Of a stretch of DNA of 64,000 bases, positions 16,977-26,369 are shown one piece after another. The DNA is from Halomarinibacterium sedimenti (GTDB lineage: Bacteria > Bacteroidota > Bacteroidia > Flavobacteriales > Flavobacteriaceae), in NCBI RefSeq assembly GCF_019312585.1, contig NZ_JAHWDP010000001.1, forward strand, positions 868,001 through 932,000, written 5' to 3'. The notes beneath the pieces were generated by a model. That model was not told where the DNA came from, did no database searches, and was given only the letters and a program-made list of their open reading frames with translations. A program made the position numbers and the translations under genes. The first letter of the stretch is position 1; each line of letters begins with the position of its first letter.

Positions 16977-18524
16977 TTAAGAAAGATTTTGCTTATAGGT
17001 TCTAGATACAGGAATTTCTACCCCATTTTGAAGCCTTAGAGAGGTTGCGTTTAATGATTGAATGACATTTTTATTTACAATAAAGGAGCGATGTGTCTGC
17101 ACAAAATTTGGAGGTAATTGATTGGCTACAGTTTTTAACTTATTGCGATCAATAACCTTTTTTTCCTTAGAATAAAATTCCAAATAATTACCATCAGACT
17201 TAATATAATCTAAATCCTTTATATACACCTTCGCTTTGTTGTTAAGTGCAATGTATTTTGCCTCCACTTTTTTTTCAATAGCAGCTTTTTCAGATTCAAC
17301 ATTCTTTACTTTTTGAATATATGCCACAAGCTTCCTCCCCAAAAATAGAGATATAATTAAAAACAGAATAGATAAAGTTGCCCATTGCCATCTTCTCCTT
17401 GTTTGTTGAGATAGTAGAAGTGCGGTTTCTTGATTGGCCTTTTCAAGCCTTAAAATGTCGTTTGTTTGTTTTTCTACTTGATATTTTGAGGTAATTTCTG
17501 CGATGCGTTCATTTTCTTGAAAAGTAGCTATAGAATCTTTAATTTTTGAAAGTGTTTCAGCATACAGGAAGGCATTCTTGTAATCACTTTTGTTTTTATA
17601 CCCAAGAATGAGCATTTCATACATTAATGGTTTTAGAGAGCGTTTTTCAGAAAGTTTTATAGCCGTTAAAAGATTTCTAATTCCTTCGTCATTTATGTTT
17701 AGCCTAATTTGAGATTTCCCCAAAATAAAATAGGAGAAATCTAAATTTTGGGTATAACCAATATTGTTTTTTATCTCTATGGCTTTTTTTGCCATTTCAA
17801 TAGCTTCAAGATATTTTTTATTATCAATATAATTTTTACTTAAGTCATGATAAATAACCGAAGCAAGCCTTGATTCACTTTGGTTTTCTATACTTTTTAA
17901 TGCTTCAAAACAAATTTTCAACTTGGTTTCATAATTTTCTTCTGCACCACGCTTTACATCTTCATGGGTCACAGACAAACTATTATTATTAAAATTAGAG
18001 TGGTGTAATGATTTATCATAAAAATAGTCTGCTTGTTTGTTTTTTCCTTCATTTTCATAGATTATGCCAACATTTAGATAGGTTCTAGCAAGATAATCAT
18101 GAGAGCCTATTTCCTCAAAAATGTATAAAGCAATTAAATAGTTTTCTAAAGCAATGTCCCTTTGTTCTTTAAGAGAGTTTATGGATCCAAAATTAGCATA
18201 GGTAATACCTAAGTCTATTTTGTTAATTTTTGATTTATTCTGAAGGTTTTGGTTTAGTAATTTTTCAGCTTCTTGATACTTTTTTTTGCTAATTAAATAG
18301 GTTGCATGTTGAGCAATGGCTTGCCCTATAACAGAAACATCACCCTGCTTTAAAGCTTTTTTATAGGCCAAACCTGAGTAGTATAAAGCACTATCTTGAT
18401 TCGTCTTATAAAAAACTTTGGCTTTTTGCAACAACGAATCAAAGTCGATTTGCGTATGGTTTTGAGAAAAGGCTGTAGATTCAGATAGAATTAGAAAGCC
18501 AATAATGAAAAGTACTTTATTCAT
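16977..18524 (-). CDS. TPR-repeat membrane protein with cytoplasmic LytTR DNA-binding domain
   Basis: 515 residues: signal peptide (to about 20), a TPR superhelix in the periplasm (about 30-330, e.g. LGITYANFGSINSLKEQRDI), a coiled coil, one membrane segment (around 372-392), and a C-terminal LytTR domain (about 415-515; IKSDGNYLEFYSKEKKV and FVQTHRSFIVNKN are its hallmark strands). Such one-protein regulators are common in Bacteroidota and would sense an envelope signal through the TPR part and bind DNA with the LytTR part. No partner kinase is nearby. Target genes unknown; the Kelch lipoprotein just downstream is a candidate. Confidence 0.88.
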   Translation of the reverse strand: MNKVLFIIGFLILSESTAFSQNHTQIDFDSLLQKAKVFYKTNQDSALYYSGLAYKKALKQGDVSVIGQAIAQHATYLISKKKYQEAEKLLNQNLQNKSKINKIDLGITYANFGSINSLKEQRDIALENYLIALYIFEEIGSHDYLARTYLNVGIIYENEGKNKQADYFYDKSLHHSNFNNNSLSVTHEDVKRGAEENYETKLKICFEALKSIENQSESRLASVIYHDLSKNYIDNKKYLEAIEMAKKAIEIKNNIGYTQNLDFSYFILGKSQIRLNINDEGIRNLLTAIKLSEKRSLKPLMYEMLILGYKNKSDYKNAFLYAETLSKIKDSIATFQENERIAEITSKYQVEKQTNDILRLEKANQETALLLSQQTRRRWQWATLSILFLIISLFLGRKLVAYIQKVKNVESEKAAIEKKVEAKYIALNNKAKVYIKDLDYIKSDGNYLEFYSKEKKVIDRNKLKTVANQLPPNFVQTHRSFIVNKNVIQSLNATSLRLQNGVEIPVSRTYKQNLS

Positions 18525-18540
18525 ACTGAAAAAGGTACAA

Positions 18541-18572
18541 AAAAAACTGAAGCGTATAAACTTCAGTTTTAA
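18541..18572 (-). terminator. Terminator downstream of lepA
   Basis: On the minus strand AAAACTGAAG pairs with CTTCAGTTTT around an 8-nt loop and runs into T8. It lies between the lepA stop and the start of the TPR-LytTR gene. Confidence 0.8.
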
Positions 18573-18598
18573 TGTATTATAAAATGGAGGTGTTCGTT

Positions 18599-20395
18599 TT
18601 AGTCATTCAATTTTAACACTGCCATAAACGCTTCCTGAGGAATTTCAACATTCCCTACAGCGCGCATACGTTTCTTTCCTTTTTTCTGTTTTTCAAGTAG
18701 CTTTCTTTTTCTTGAAATATCTCCACCATAACATTTGGCGGTAACGTCTTTTCGAAGCGCTTTTACTGTTTCACGAGCAATAATTTTTGCACCAATAGCG
18801 GCTTGTATTGGAATATCAAACTGCTGTCGTGGAATTAATTGGCGTAATTTTTCGCACATTTTTTTTCCAATATCGTAGGCATTGTCTTGGTGTAACAATG
18901 CTGAAAGTGCATCTACGACATTGGCATTTAGTAATACGTCTACCTTAACTAATTTTGAGGCACGCATCCCAATAGGAGCATAATCGAAAGAGGCATATCC
19001 TTTCGAAACCGTTTTTAATCGATCGTAAAAATCGAATACAATTTCGGCCAAAGGCATATCGAAACTTAATTCTACACGATCTTGAGTTAAATAAGTTTGA
19101 TTGGTAATTTGCCCTCGTTTTTCAATACACAATGACATTACGGACCCAACAAAATCAGATTTTGTGATAATGCTTGCCTTAATGTAAGGTTCTTCAACTC
19201 TGTTTAGTGTAGATGGTTCTGGTAAATCACTAGGATTATTAACAAGAATGATGGTATCGGGTTCTTTATTCGTAAAAGCGTGATAGGACACGTTTGGCAC
19301 CGTTGTGATAACGGTCATATCAAACTCACGCTCTAAGCGCTCTTGAATAATTTCAAGATGGAGCATTCCTAAAAAGCCACATCGAAAACCAAACCCTAAT
19401 GCTGCCGAACTTTCAGGCTGAAAGACTAAAGAGGCATCATTTAACTGAAGCTTTTCCATAGAGCTTCTCAATTCTTCATAATCTTCAGTATCTACAGGGT
19501 AGATTCCTGCAAAAACCATGGGCTTTACATCTTCAAACCCTTCAATCATGTTGGTGGTAGGATTTTTAGAATCGGTAATAGTATCACCCACTTTTACTTC
19601 ACGGGCATCTTTAATTCCTGTAATTAAATAACCAACATCTCCAGTTTTTACTACTTCTTTAGGCTGTTGCTTTAAACGTAAGGTTCCAACTTCATCGGCA
19701 AAATAAGATTTGCCCGTAGCCATGAATTTTATTTGTTGCCCCTTTTTAATTTCACCATTCAAGACTCTAAAATAAGTTTCAACCCCTCGAAAAGGGTTAT
19801 AAACAGAATCAAAAATTAATGCTTGAAGAGGTTCATCAGCAATTCCTTTGGGAGCAGGCACACGTTCAACAATAGCCTTTAAAATTTCTTCAATTCCAAT
19901 TCCTGTTTTCGCACTCGCTGGAATCACTTCTTCTGGGTCACATCCTAAAAGGTCTACAATATCGTCAATTACTTCCTCTGGCTTTGCCGAAGGAAGGTCT
20001 ACTTTATTTAGTACAGGAATGATTTCCAGGTCGTTTTCTAAAGCCAAGTAAAGATTAGAAATAGTTTGTGCTTGAATGCTTTGTGCCGCATCTACAACTA
20101 AAAGTGCACCTTCACAGGCCGCAATAGAACGGGAAACCTCGTAAGAAAAATCGACGTGACCAGGAGTGTCAATAAGATTTAAAACATATTTTTCACCTTC
20201 ATACACATAATCCATTTGTATGGCATGACTTTTTATAGTGATACCACGCTCTCTTTCCAAATCCATACTATCCAACAATTGATCTTGTTTTTCTCTATCT
20301 GTAACAGAGCCAGTGGCATCCAATAACCTATCGGCAAGGGTACTCTTCCCGTGATCAATGTGCGCGATAATGCAAAAATTGCGAATATTCTTCAT
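18599..20395 (-). CDS. lepA: Elongation factor 4 (back-translocating ribosomal GTPase)
   Basis: 598 residues, full length for LepA/EF4. G-domain motifs are all present: AHIDHGKST (G1), DTPGHVDF (G3), NKVDLP (G4). The translation-factor domains II, III and V and the LepA-specific C-terminal domain ([20 protein letters not shown]) follow. EF4 acts on stalled or mistranslocated ribosomes. A TATATTTG box on the minus strand lies about 29 nt before the ATG, and a terminator follows, so the gene is probably monocistronic. Confidence 0.97.
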   Translation of the reverse strand: MKNIRNFCIIAHIDHGKSTLADRLLDATGSVTDREKQDQLLDSMDLERERGITIKSHAIQMDYVYEGEKYVLNLIDTPGHVDFSYEVSRSIAACEGALLVVDAAQSIQAQTISNLYLALENDLEIIPVLNKVDLPSAKPEEVIDDIVDLLGCDPEEVIPASAKTGIGIEEILKAIVERVPAPKGIADEPLQALIFDSVYNPFRGVETYFRVLNGEIKKGQQIKFMATGKSYFADEVGTLRLKQQPKEVVKTGDVGYLITGIKDAREVKVGDTITDSKNPTTNMIEGFEDVKPMVFAGIYPVDTEDYEELRSSMEKLQLNDASLVFQPESSAALGFGFRCGFLGMLHLEIIQERLEREFDMTVITTVPNVSYHAFTNKEPDTIILVNNPSDLPEPSTLNRVEEPYIKASIITKSDFVGSVMSLCIEKRGQITNQTYLTQDRVELSFDMPLAEIVFDFYDRLKTVSKGYASFDYAPIGMRASKLVKVDVLLNANVVDALSALLHQDNAYDIGKKMCEKLRQLIPRQQFDIPIQAAIGAKIIARETVKALRKDVTAKCYGGDISRKRKLLEKQKKGKKRMRAVGNVEIPQEAFMAVLKLND

Positions 20396-20424
20396 AAATA
20401 ACTTCTTCCTAGCAATTAAGGTTG

Positions 20425-20432
20425 CAAATATA
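20425..20432 (-). promoter_or_regulatory. -7 box for lepA
   Basis: TATATTTG on the minus strand fits TAnnTTTG. It would give a leader of about 24 nt before the lepA ATG. Confidence 0.6.
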
Positions 20433-20590
20433 GATTAAAAATAAAGCTTAAAATACTTAAAATTTGACTTGTAAGAATTTTAATGTTAAAAGAAAATGCG
20501 GATATTTGTTATTCAATTTTAATTACTTAGCCAAAGCAGAGTTTCTACTAAAGATTAAGATGAGTTTCTTTTGTAGAATATTAAAAAGAC

Positions 20591-22999
20591 ATGCGAACGT
20601 ACATTCTTATATACTTTCTATCCTTTTGGACTTTGATAACAGCCCAAAATCATACACTTACGGGCATTATCGTCGATGAAAATAATTCCCCTATTTCATT
20701 TGTAAATGTGGTTTTATATCAAAAAGCCGAATCAGAACCTTTTACCGGAACTGCTTCAGATGAAAAAGGAAATTTTAAATTAGAGTCAATTTCTCAAGGA
20801 GAGTATACGCTCGAAATAAGCATGATTGGTTTTAAAACAAAGACTTTGCCTATATCTATTTCTGAAAATATTTCTTTAAACACCATACAAATTGAAGAAG
20901 ATGCTGAACAATTAGGTGAAGCCGTTGTGACGGCCAAAAGACCAACGATTCAAAAAACGGCGGGAATGTTGGTGTTTAATGTTGAAAACTCATCACTTTC
21001 CACGGGTAATTCGTTGAATTTGTTATCTAAAACACCAGGGGTGTTGGTTCTTGGGGGGAATATTTCTATTAAGAATCAGCCTACAACTATTTACATTAAT
21101 GGGAGGAGGGTATATCTTTCTGCTTCCGAAACAGTTTCTTTTCTTCAAAATTTAGACGCCTCTGTTGTAAAGCAAGTAGAGGTTATAACAAATCCGTCGT
21201 CTCAGTTTGACGCAGAATCTGGGACGGTGTTAAATATTATTACTTCAAAGAATCTAACTCCAGGCTATAAAGGCTCAATCAGCAGTACTTACGAACAGGC
21301 AATTTTTTCTAAATATACTTTTGGGACTAGCCATTTTTACAAGAATAATTGGTTAAACCTATATGGCAGTTATAGCTTCAGTCCTAGAAAGGAAAATAAG
21401 GATCAAGATTCTTATATCCGGTTTTTTGAGGCAGACGAAACAACCACTAGCACCATCTGGGAAAGCGATTTTAATAGAATTACAAGAAGCTATGGGCATC
21501 AAGGTAATTTTGTGGCTGACATTGATTTTGACGATAGGAACGCTCTTAACGTAACAGCAAATATTTTTGTGTCACCTAATAAGGAGTATAAAAACCATCA
21601 AAACACGGCCATTTTTAACGCACAACGACAACTGGACTCTACCTTTTTTACGAAAAGCTTAATGGATACAGATGTTACCAATATTGCGTTGGGCACAGAC
21701 TATAAAACAAAAATAAACGAGAATGGAGGAGCGCTCACTATTGGCGGAAATTATATAACGTACACCAGCGATCAGTCTCAAGAATTGAAAAGTGATTATT
21801 TTCTTCCGAATGGAGATTTTATAAAAAGTATTCAATTTGAAACAAATGCAACGCAAGACACTAAAATTGCCACTGGATATCTAGATATAAGCACAGGTCT
21901 TTTTGAAGGAACTCTTGAAACAGGGTTAAAATATTCCAATATTGACACCAATACAGGCTTGGATTATTTCAATCTTGTAAATGGAAGCATGGTTTTAAAT
22001 CCTTCACTTTCAGATAAATTTACCTATGAAGAATCCATATTTGCTGGCTATTTTAGTTTTGATAAAGGCTTCGAAAAATGGAATATAAGCCTTGGAACTA
22101 GAGCTGAGTATACTGATGTAAAAGGAATTTCTGTGTCTTTAGGTAGTTTAAATACACAGGAATATTTTAAGTTGTTTCCTTCAGCATCAGTGGAATATCA
22201 GTTGGATTCAAACAATTCTTTTGGCGTAAATTATGCTAGAAAAATTGAAAGGCCAAGGTACCAAAGTTTGAATCCTTTTCGATATTTTTTAAATGAAAAT
22301 AATTTTAATGAAGGAAACCCAAATTTAGTGCCTTCTATAGAAGATAAAGTTACCTTAAGCTATACCCACAAAGGGAAGTGGTTTTTTGAATTGTATTATC
22401 AAACCATCGAAAATTCTTTAGAAATATTAAATTTTCAGAACAACGAAACCTTTACTTTTAGACAGCTTGACGCTAATTTAATTGACTTTTTTCAATACAG
22501 TTTTGATGTGGTTTACTCTGCTCCAATTGGTAATTTTTGGTATGCAAGTTTTGTGACTTCAACCTATTATTTGGAGAATGAATTCTTTGCTGTTGAAAGT
22601 TCTCAAGAAAGAGCCCAAAATCATACCCTCGGGTTTTTTGCTCAAGCCTATAGCCAAATTACACTTTCTCAAAAAGGAGGATTTACATCGGATGTATCCG
22701 CGCGTTATATTTCAAACCTAATTTCAGGTTCTTTAGATTATAAAAATATTTTTGATCTTTCCATTTCATTTAGAAAGTCATTCTGGAATAGGAGCGCTAG
22801 CATTTCAGCAGGAGTGGATGATATTTTTCAAACCAATAATGTGCGAGTTTCTTCTAGGTATTTAAATCAGGACAACTCCTATTTTGCGAGACCCGAATCT
22901 AGAAAGTTTTGGATTGGATTTAAATACAATTTCGGAAACTACAGTCTTCGCGAAAACAAGAAAACCATTAGCACAAAAGAAGGCGACCGTCTACAATAA
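20591..22999 (+). CDS. TonB-dependent receptor-type outer membrane beta-barrel protein
   Basis: 802 residues. Signal peptide ending near TAQ, then a CarboxypepD_reg-like Ig domain (LTGIIVDENNSPISFVNVVL), a degenerate plug (LNLLSKTPGVLV; ITIYINGRRVYL-like stretch), and a large beta-barrel ending in FWIGFKYNFGN. The layout fits the 'outer membrane beta-barrel family protein' group (OMP_b-brl_3) rather than a SusC. No SusD-like partner gene is adjacent. Substrate unknown. A 195-nt upstream region separates it from divergent lepA. Confidence 0.88.
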   Translation: MRTYILIYFLSFWTLITAQNHTLTGIIVDENNSPISFVNVVLYQKAESEPFTGTASDEKGNFKLESISQGEYTLEISMIGFKTKTLPISISENISLNTIQIEEDAEQLGEAVVTAKRPTIQKTAGMLVFNVENSSLSTGNSLNLLSKTPGVLVLGGNISIKNQPTTIYINGRRVYLSASETVSFLQNLDASVVKQVEVITNPSSQFDAESGTVLNIITSKNLTPGYKGSISSTYEQAIFSKYTFGTSHFYKNNWLNLYGSYSFSPRKENKDQDSYIRFFEADETTTSTIWESDFNRITRSYGHQGNFVADIDFDDRNALNVTANIFVSPNKEYKNHQNTAIFNAQRQLDSTFFTKSLMDTDVTNIALGTDYKTKINENGGALTIGGNYITYTSDQSQELKSDYFLPNGDFIKSIQFETNATQDTKIATGYLDISTGLFEGTLETGLKYSNIDTNTGLDYFNLVNGSMVLNPSLSDKFTYEESIFAGYFSFDKGFEKWNISLGTRAEYTDVKGISVSLGSLNTQEYFKLFPSASVEYQLDSNNSFGVNYARKIERPRYQSLNPFRYFLNENNFNEGNPNLVPSIEDKVTLSYTHKGKWFFELYYQTIENSLEILNFQNNETFTFRQLDANLIDFFQYSFDVVYSAPIGNFWYASFVTSTYYLENEFFAVESSQERAQNHTLGFFAQAYSQITLSQKGGFTSDVSARYISNLISGSLDYKNIFDLSISFRKSFWNRSASISAGVDDIFQTNNVRVSSRYLNQDNSYFARPESRKFWIGFKYNFGNYSLRENKKTISTKEGDRLQ

Positions 23000-23019
23000 T
23001 TTATCCACAAGAAATTCAC

Positions 23020-23027
23020 TATTTTTG
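23020..23027 (+). promoter_or_regulatory. -7 box for dusB, 5 nt before the start codon
   Basis: TATTTTTG fits TAnnTTTG. Only five bases (CACCC) separate it from the dusB ATG at 23033, so the transcript would begin at or next to the start codon. Confidence 0.65.
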
Positions 23028-23032
23028 CACCC

Positions 23033-24025
23033 ATGGCCAAAATTGGTAACATAGACGTTGGAGATTTTCCCTTGCTTCTTGCTCCTATGGAGGATGTAAG
23101 CGATCCACCTTTTCGTGCACTTTGTAAGGAACAAGGTGCAGATGTGGTATTCACTGAGTTTATTTCTTCGGAAGGTCTTATTCGTGATGCCGCAAAAAGT
23201 GTAATGAAACTTGATATTTATGAAAAAGAGCGCCCAGTGGGCATTCAAATATTTGGTGCGGTTCTCGATTCGATGCTTCAAAGTGTTGAGATTGTTGAGG
23301 CAAGCGGTCCCGATATGATTGATATAAACTTTGGATGCCCAGTTAAAAAAGTGGTATCCAAAGGCGCTGGTGCTGGCATTTTAAAAGATATAGATTTAAT
23401 GGTATCGCTTACGGAAGCCATGGTGAAACACACGAAGCTTCCTATAACAGTAAAAACGAGATTGGGCTGGGATTACGATTCCATTAAGATTGTTGAGGTT
23501 GCCGAAAGACTGCAAGATGTAGGTTGTCAAGCAATTTCTATTCATGGAAGAACACGTGCTCAAATGTATAAAGGTGATGCCGATTGGGCACCTATTGCAG
23601 AAGTAAAAAATAACTCCCGAATGCACATCCCTGTTTTTGGTAATGGCGATGTAAATTCACCAGAAAGAGCCATGGAGATGCGGGATAAATACGGACTTGA
23701 TGGAGCAATGATAGGAAGAGCTAGTATTGGTTACCCTTGGTTTTTTAGTGAGGTGAAACATTATTTTAAAACTGGAGAACACCTTGCGCCGCCCACCATG
23801 GAAGAAAGAGTTTATGCTGCCAAAAGACACCTCCAAATGGCTATTGATTGGAAAGGGGAAAAATTAGGTGTTTTTGAAACCCGCCGTCATTATACCAATT
23901 ACTTTAAAGGGATTCCAGACTTTAAAGAATATCGAATGAAAATGGTCACCAGCGATGACTCTGCTTCCGTTTTTGAAGCTTTTGATGAAGTTTTGGAAAA
24001 ATTTGGAGACTTCCAATTTGTCTAA
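23033..24025 (+). CDS. dusB: tRNA-dihydrouridine synthase B
   Basis: FMN-dependent reductase that converts specific uridines in the tRNA D-loop to dihydrouridine. 330 residues with the TIM-barrel Dus signature: LLAPMEDVSDPPFR at the N-terminus, the catalytic cysteine in NFGCPVKKV, KTRLGWD, ISIHGRTRAQMY and GNGDVNSPE. Length and motifs match DusB. The start lies five bases behind a promoter box, so the mRNA is probably leaderless. The stop overlaps the convergent permease gene by 4 nt. Confidence 0.94.
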   Translation: MAKIGNIDVGDFPLLLAPMEDVSDPPFRALCKEQGADVVFTEFISSEGLIRDAAKSVMKLDIYEKERPVGIQIFGAVLDSMLQSVEIVEASGPDMIDINFGCPVKKVVSKGAGAGILKDIDLMVSLTEAMVKHTKLPITVKTRLGWDYDSIKIVEVAERLQDVGCQAISIHGRTRAQMYKGDADWAPIAEVKNNSRMHIPVFGNGDVNSPERAMEMRDKYGLDGAMIGRASIGYPWFFSEVKHYFKTGEHLAPPTMEERVYAAKRHLQMAIDWKGEKLGVFETRRHYTNYFKGIPDFKEYRMKMVTSDDSASVFEAFDEVLEKFGDFQFV

Positions 24026-25227
24026 GAAAGCAACCGATTGGAAACTCGTAACGATGCTATTTTGGAAGCCATTCCTCCTAATAACGTGATAGTTAAAAAT
24101 ACAATCAAGAGGTTTATTATATTAAATTTCACTGGATAGGGCAAGGATTCAGTAATAGGAACAAAGCCATATTGTATTTGTAATAACACCAATACGCTTC
24201 CTAAAAAAAGACCAATAAACACTCCTATAAGTGTCATTAAAAGACCATTGTAAAAGAATACTTTTCTAATTTCCTTTAGTGTTAAACCTAAAAAGTATAG
24301 TGTTTTAATATTTCCTCTTTTTTCAAGAATAATCATAATAATCGTTCCTGCAAGATTAAAAATGGCTATCGCTGCAATAAGACTCACAAAAAGGTACGTA
24401 AAGAGATTTTCAGAATTCAGCATTTTATACAAAGCATCGTTTTGCTGAAATCTATTTTTAATGATAATTTCTTCAGGAAAAATTCCTGAAATGCCTGCTT
24501 TTACTTTATCCTCTTGAGCTGAGGGATTTAATTTAAACTCTAGGAATGAAACTTTTGTACTATCAAGTCCTAGTAGATTTCTTGCAAAATCAATATCCGA
24601 AAAAAGGTATTTTCCATTTAATTCATCATTAATTTCATAAATACCAGAAGCCACCACCCTTTCAGAATTAAAGGCAGAAGTTGGATCTAGAACATTTATT
24701 TGACCTGTTCCTGGTTTTGGCACATACACTTCAATTAACTTACCATAATCTCTTGGTGGGATAGATAATTTAGCCGAAATACCGAAACCAATCACCACTT
24801 CATTCTGATTTGGAATCAACCAATCACCCACTAGAAGTAGACTATCAACAGGTGTAACTTTTGAATAATTTTCATCGACTCCTTTGATGAATGCAATATG
24901 ATTTTTACCCTCATAACGAATAAAAATTCGTTCTTCTATAGTTTTTGAAACGGCTTCAATTCCTTCAATTTTCTGAATTTTTATAAACTGTTCCTCGGTG
25001 ATTTGAAGTGTTTTTCCCTTTGCAGGAATTACTTTTAAATCACTATCAAACATATTGGTAAACTGAAGCGCAAACTCTTTTAGACCAGAAAATCCAGAAA
25101 GCACTATAAATAATGCCATAGCACCTAGGATAACAGCAATAATGGCAATTCTAGAAATAATGTTTACAGCATTTTTATTACTCTTTGAAAACAAATAACG
25201 CTTTGCGATGTAGAGCGGGTAGTTCAC
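24022..25227 (-). CDS. ABC transporter permease, FtsX/LolE-like
   Basis: 401 residues: an N-terminal membrane helix (IISRIAIIAVILGAMALFIVLSG), a periplasmic MacB-type domain (about 45-255), and three C-terminal membrane helices. This is the LolC/LolE/FtsX permease layout, probably for lipoprotein release or envelope transport. The ATPase is not next to it. Start is GTG at 25227, three nucleotides after the rbfA stop, so the pair is one operon; the conserved NYPLYIAKRYLFSK start supports this choice. Confidence 0.87.
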   Translation of the reverse strand: MNYPLYIAKRYLFSKSNKNAVNIISRIAIIAVILGAMALFIVLSGFSGLKEFALQFTNMFDSDLKVIPAKGKTLQITEEQFIKIQKIEGIEAVSKTIEERIFIRYEGKNHIAFIKGVDENYSKVTPVDSLLLVGDWLIPNQNEVVIGFGISAKLSIPPRDYGKLIEVYVPKPGTGQINVLDPTSAFNSERVVASGIYEINDELNGKYLFSDIDFARNLLGLDSTKVSFLEFKLNPSAQEDKVKAGISGIFPEEIIIKNRFQQNDALYKMLNSENLFTYLFVSLIAAIAIFNLAGTIIMIILEKRGNIKTLYFLGLTLKEIRKVFFYNGLLMTLIGVFIGLFLGSVLVLLQIQYGFVPITESLPYPVKFNIINLLIVFLTITLLGGMASKIASLRVSNRLLS

Positions 25228-25230
25228 AAA

Positions 25231-25626
25231 TTAATTTTTCTTCCTTTTGGGTAATAGATTAGGATCTTTGATTGGGTTAGCCTCTCCTTTCACCGCTTTT
25301 TCAATTTGTTCGATGTATTCAAGAGAATCATCGTTATAAAAAGTAAGATCTGGCATTTTTCGCAATTGATGTTTTGTAAGTTGTGCGATTTGATGCTTTA
25401 TTTTTGGTTTTAGAACGTTTAATTCCTTTACCATGGCATTTCCTTTTTCAGGAGGGAAAACACTTACGTAAACCTTTGCTAAGGATAGGTCAACTGTTAC
25501 AGAAACTTTAGACACCGAAACAATTATGCCTGTTTGTCCACTATTTCTTAGGAATTCTTGAAGCACGCTAGCAAGGTCTTTTTGTAAAACCCCAGCAATT
25601 TTTTTTTGTCTATTACTTTCTACCAT
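25231..25626 (-). CDS. rbfA: Ribosome-binding factor A
   Basis: Binds the pre-30S subunit and helps 16S rRNA 5'-end maturation. 131 residues of the RbfA KH-like fold: SNRQKKIAGVLQKDLASVLQ, LAKVYVSVFP, and LRKMPDLTFYNDDSLEYIEQ. The ATG at 25626 is chosen over an in-frame ATG at 25644 because the -7 box (25638-25631, minus) lies between them. Only four bases separate box and start, so the mRNA is probably leaderless. Confidence 0.93.
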   Translation of the reverse strand: MVESNRQKKIAGVLQKDLASVLQEFLRNSGQTGIIVSVSKVSVTVDLSLAKVYVSVFPPEKGNAMVKELNVLKPKIKHQIAQLTKHQLRKMPDLTFYNDDSLEYIEQIEKAVKGEANPIKDPNLLPKRKKN

Positions 25627-25630
25627 AGTG

Positions 25631-25638
25631 CAAAAATA
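25631..25638 (-). promoter_or_regulatory. -7 box for rbfA, 4 nt before the start codon
   Basis: TATTTTTG on the minus strand fits TAnnTTTG. The context CTATTTTTGCAC is the same 12-mer as in front of dusB. It decides the rbfA start at 25626. Confidence 0.65.
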
Positions 25639-25669
25639 GTACATTTAATAGGATGGGCAGTTAATTTAT

Positions 25670-25677
25670 TACTTTTG
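25670..25677 (+). promoter_or_regulatory. -7 box for methylmalonyl-CoA epimerase gene
   Basis: TACTTTTG fits TAnnTTTG. The ATG at 25698 is 20 nt downstream of its end. A GTG at 25683 falls at the likely transcription start and is thus unlikely to be used. Confidence 0.6.
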
Positions 25678-25697
25678 AAAAAGTGAAAAAACTAAAT

Positions 25698-26105
25698 ATG
25701 AATAAAATAGAGCACCTTGGCATTGCAGTAAAGGATATTGAACAAGCAAATAAATTATACGAAAGCCTTTTAGGATATACTCATTACAAAACAGAAGCCG
25801 TAGAGAGTGAAGGAGTTATAACCTCTTTTTTTAAAAGTGGTGAAAATAAAATAGAACTATTAGAGGCAACCAATGAGGAGAGTCCGATAGCAAAATTTAT
25901 TGAAAAAAAAGGAGAAGGAATCCACCACATAGCTTTTTCCGTAGATAATATTAAGAAAGAAGTTGAAAGACTTAAAAAGGAAGGATTTACTATCCTGAAT
26001 GAAGAGCCAAAAAAAGGAGCAGATAATAAATGGGTTGTTTTTTTACACCCAAAAAGCACAGGCGGTGTGTTAATTGAGCTTTGTCAAGAAAGGAACAATA
26101 GCTAA
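25698..26105 (+). CDS. mce: Methylmalonyl-CoA epimerase (VOC superfamily)
   Basis: Epimerises (S)- and (R)-methylmalonyl-CoA in propionate metabolism. 135 residues with two VOC modules: IEHLGIAVKDIEQANKLYES carries the first metal His, GEGIHHIAFSVDNI the second, and GGVLIELCQ ends with the metal/catalytic Glu. Start chosen at the ATG giving the family-typical MNKIEHLGIAV. Divergent from rbfA; the mutase genes are not in this window. Confidence 0.9.
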   Translation: MNKIEHLGIAVKDIEQANKLYESLLGYTHYKTEAVESEGVITSFFKSGENKIELLEATNEESPIAKFIEKKGEGIHHIAFSVDNIKKEVERLKKEGFTILNEEPKKGADNKWVVFLHPKSTGGVLIELCQERNNS

Positions 26106-26135
26106 ATTTGTTTTGCAGTATAACTTAAAGTGTTT

Positions 26136-26143
26136 TACATTTG
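26136..26143 (+). promoter_or_regulatory. -7 box for the CAU tRNA
   Basis: TACATTTG fits TAnnTTTG and ends 12 nt before the mature tRNA, leaving a short 5' leader for RNase P. Confidence 0.6.
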
Positions 26144-26155
26144 CAACTTGTTTTT

Positions 26156-26229
26156 GGTCCCATAGCTCAGCTGGTTAGAGCACCTGACTCATAATCAGGG
26201 GGTCCTTGGTTCGAGCCCAAGTGGGACCA
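26156..26229 (+). tRNA. tRNA with CAU anticodon (elongator tRNA-Met, or tRNA-Ile2)
   Basis: Full cloverleaf: acceptor GGTCCCA/TGGGACC, D-arm AGCTCAGCTGGTTAGAGC, anticodon stem CCTGA/TCAGG with loop CTCATAA (anticodon CAT at 26190-26192), T-arm with TTCGAGC. The 3' CCA is not encoded. The acceptor starts with a G-C pair, so it is not the initiator. CAU may be Met, or Ile2 after lysidine modification; the D-arm favours elongator Met. Confidence 0.93.
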
Positions 26230-26369
26230 CTTATAGTTTAAAAGGATTAAATAGAATAAATAAACATTACCCAAAATGCAATTTTTTAATTAAATTTTGG
26301 TTAATAAATGGTTGATAACAAGCTTTTTTGTTTGTTGTTTAAAAAAAATTATTACTTTAGCCCCTGAAT

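Noticed and set aside
23001-23009. TTATCCACA, a perfect DnaA box, upstream of dusB
   Set aside because: A single copy without a cluster or nearby origin genes; no support for an origin.
25627-25644. Upstream ATG for rbfA
   Set aside because: The -7 box lies between this ATG and the conserved start.
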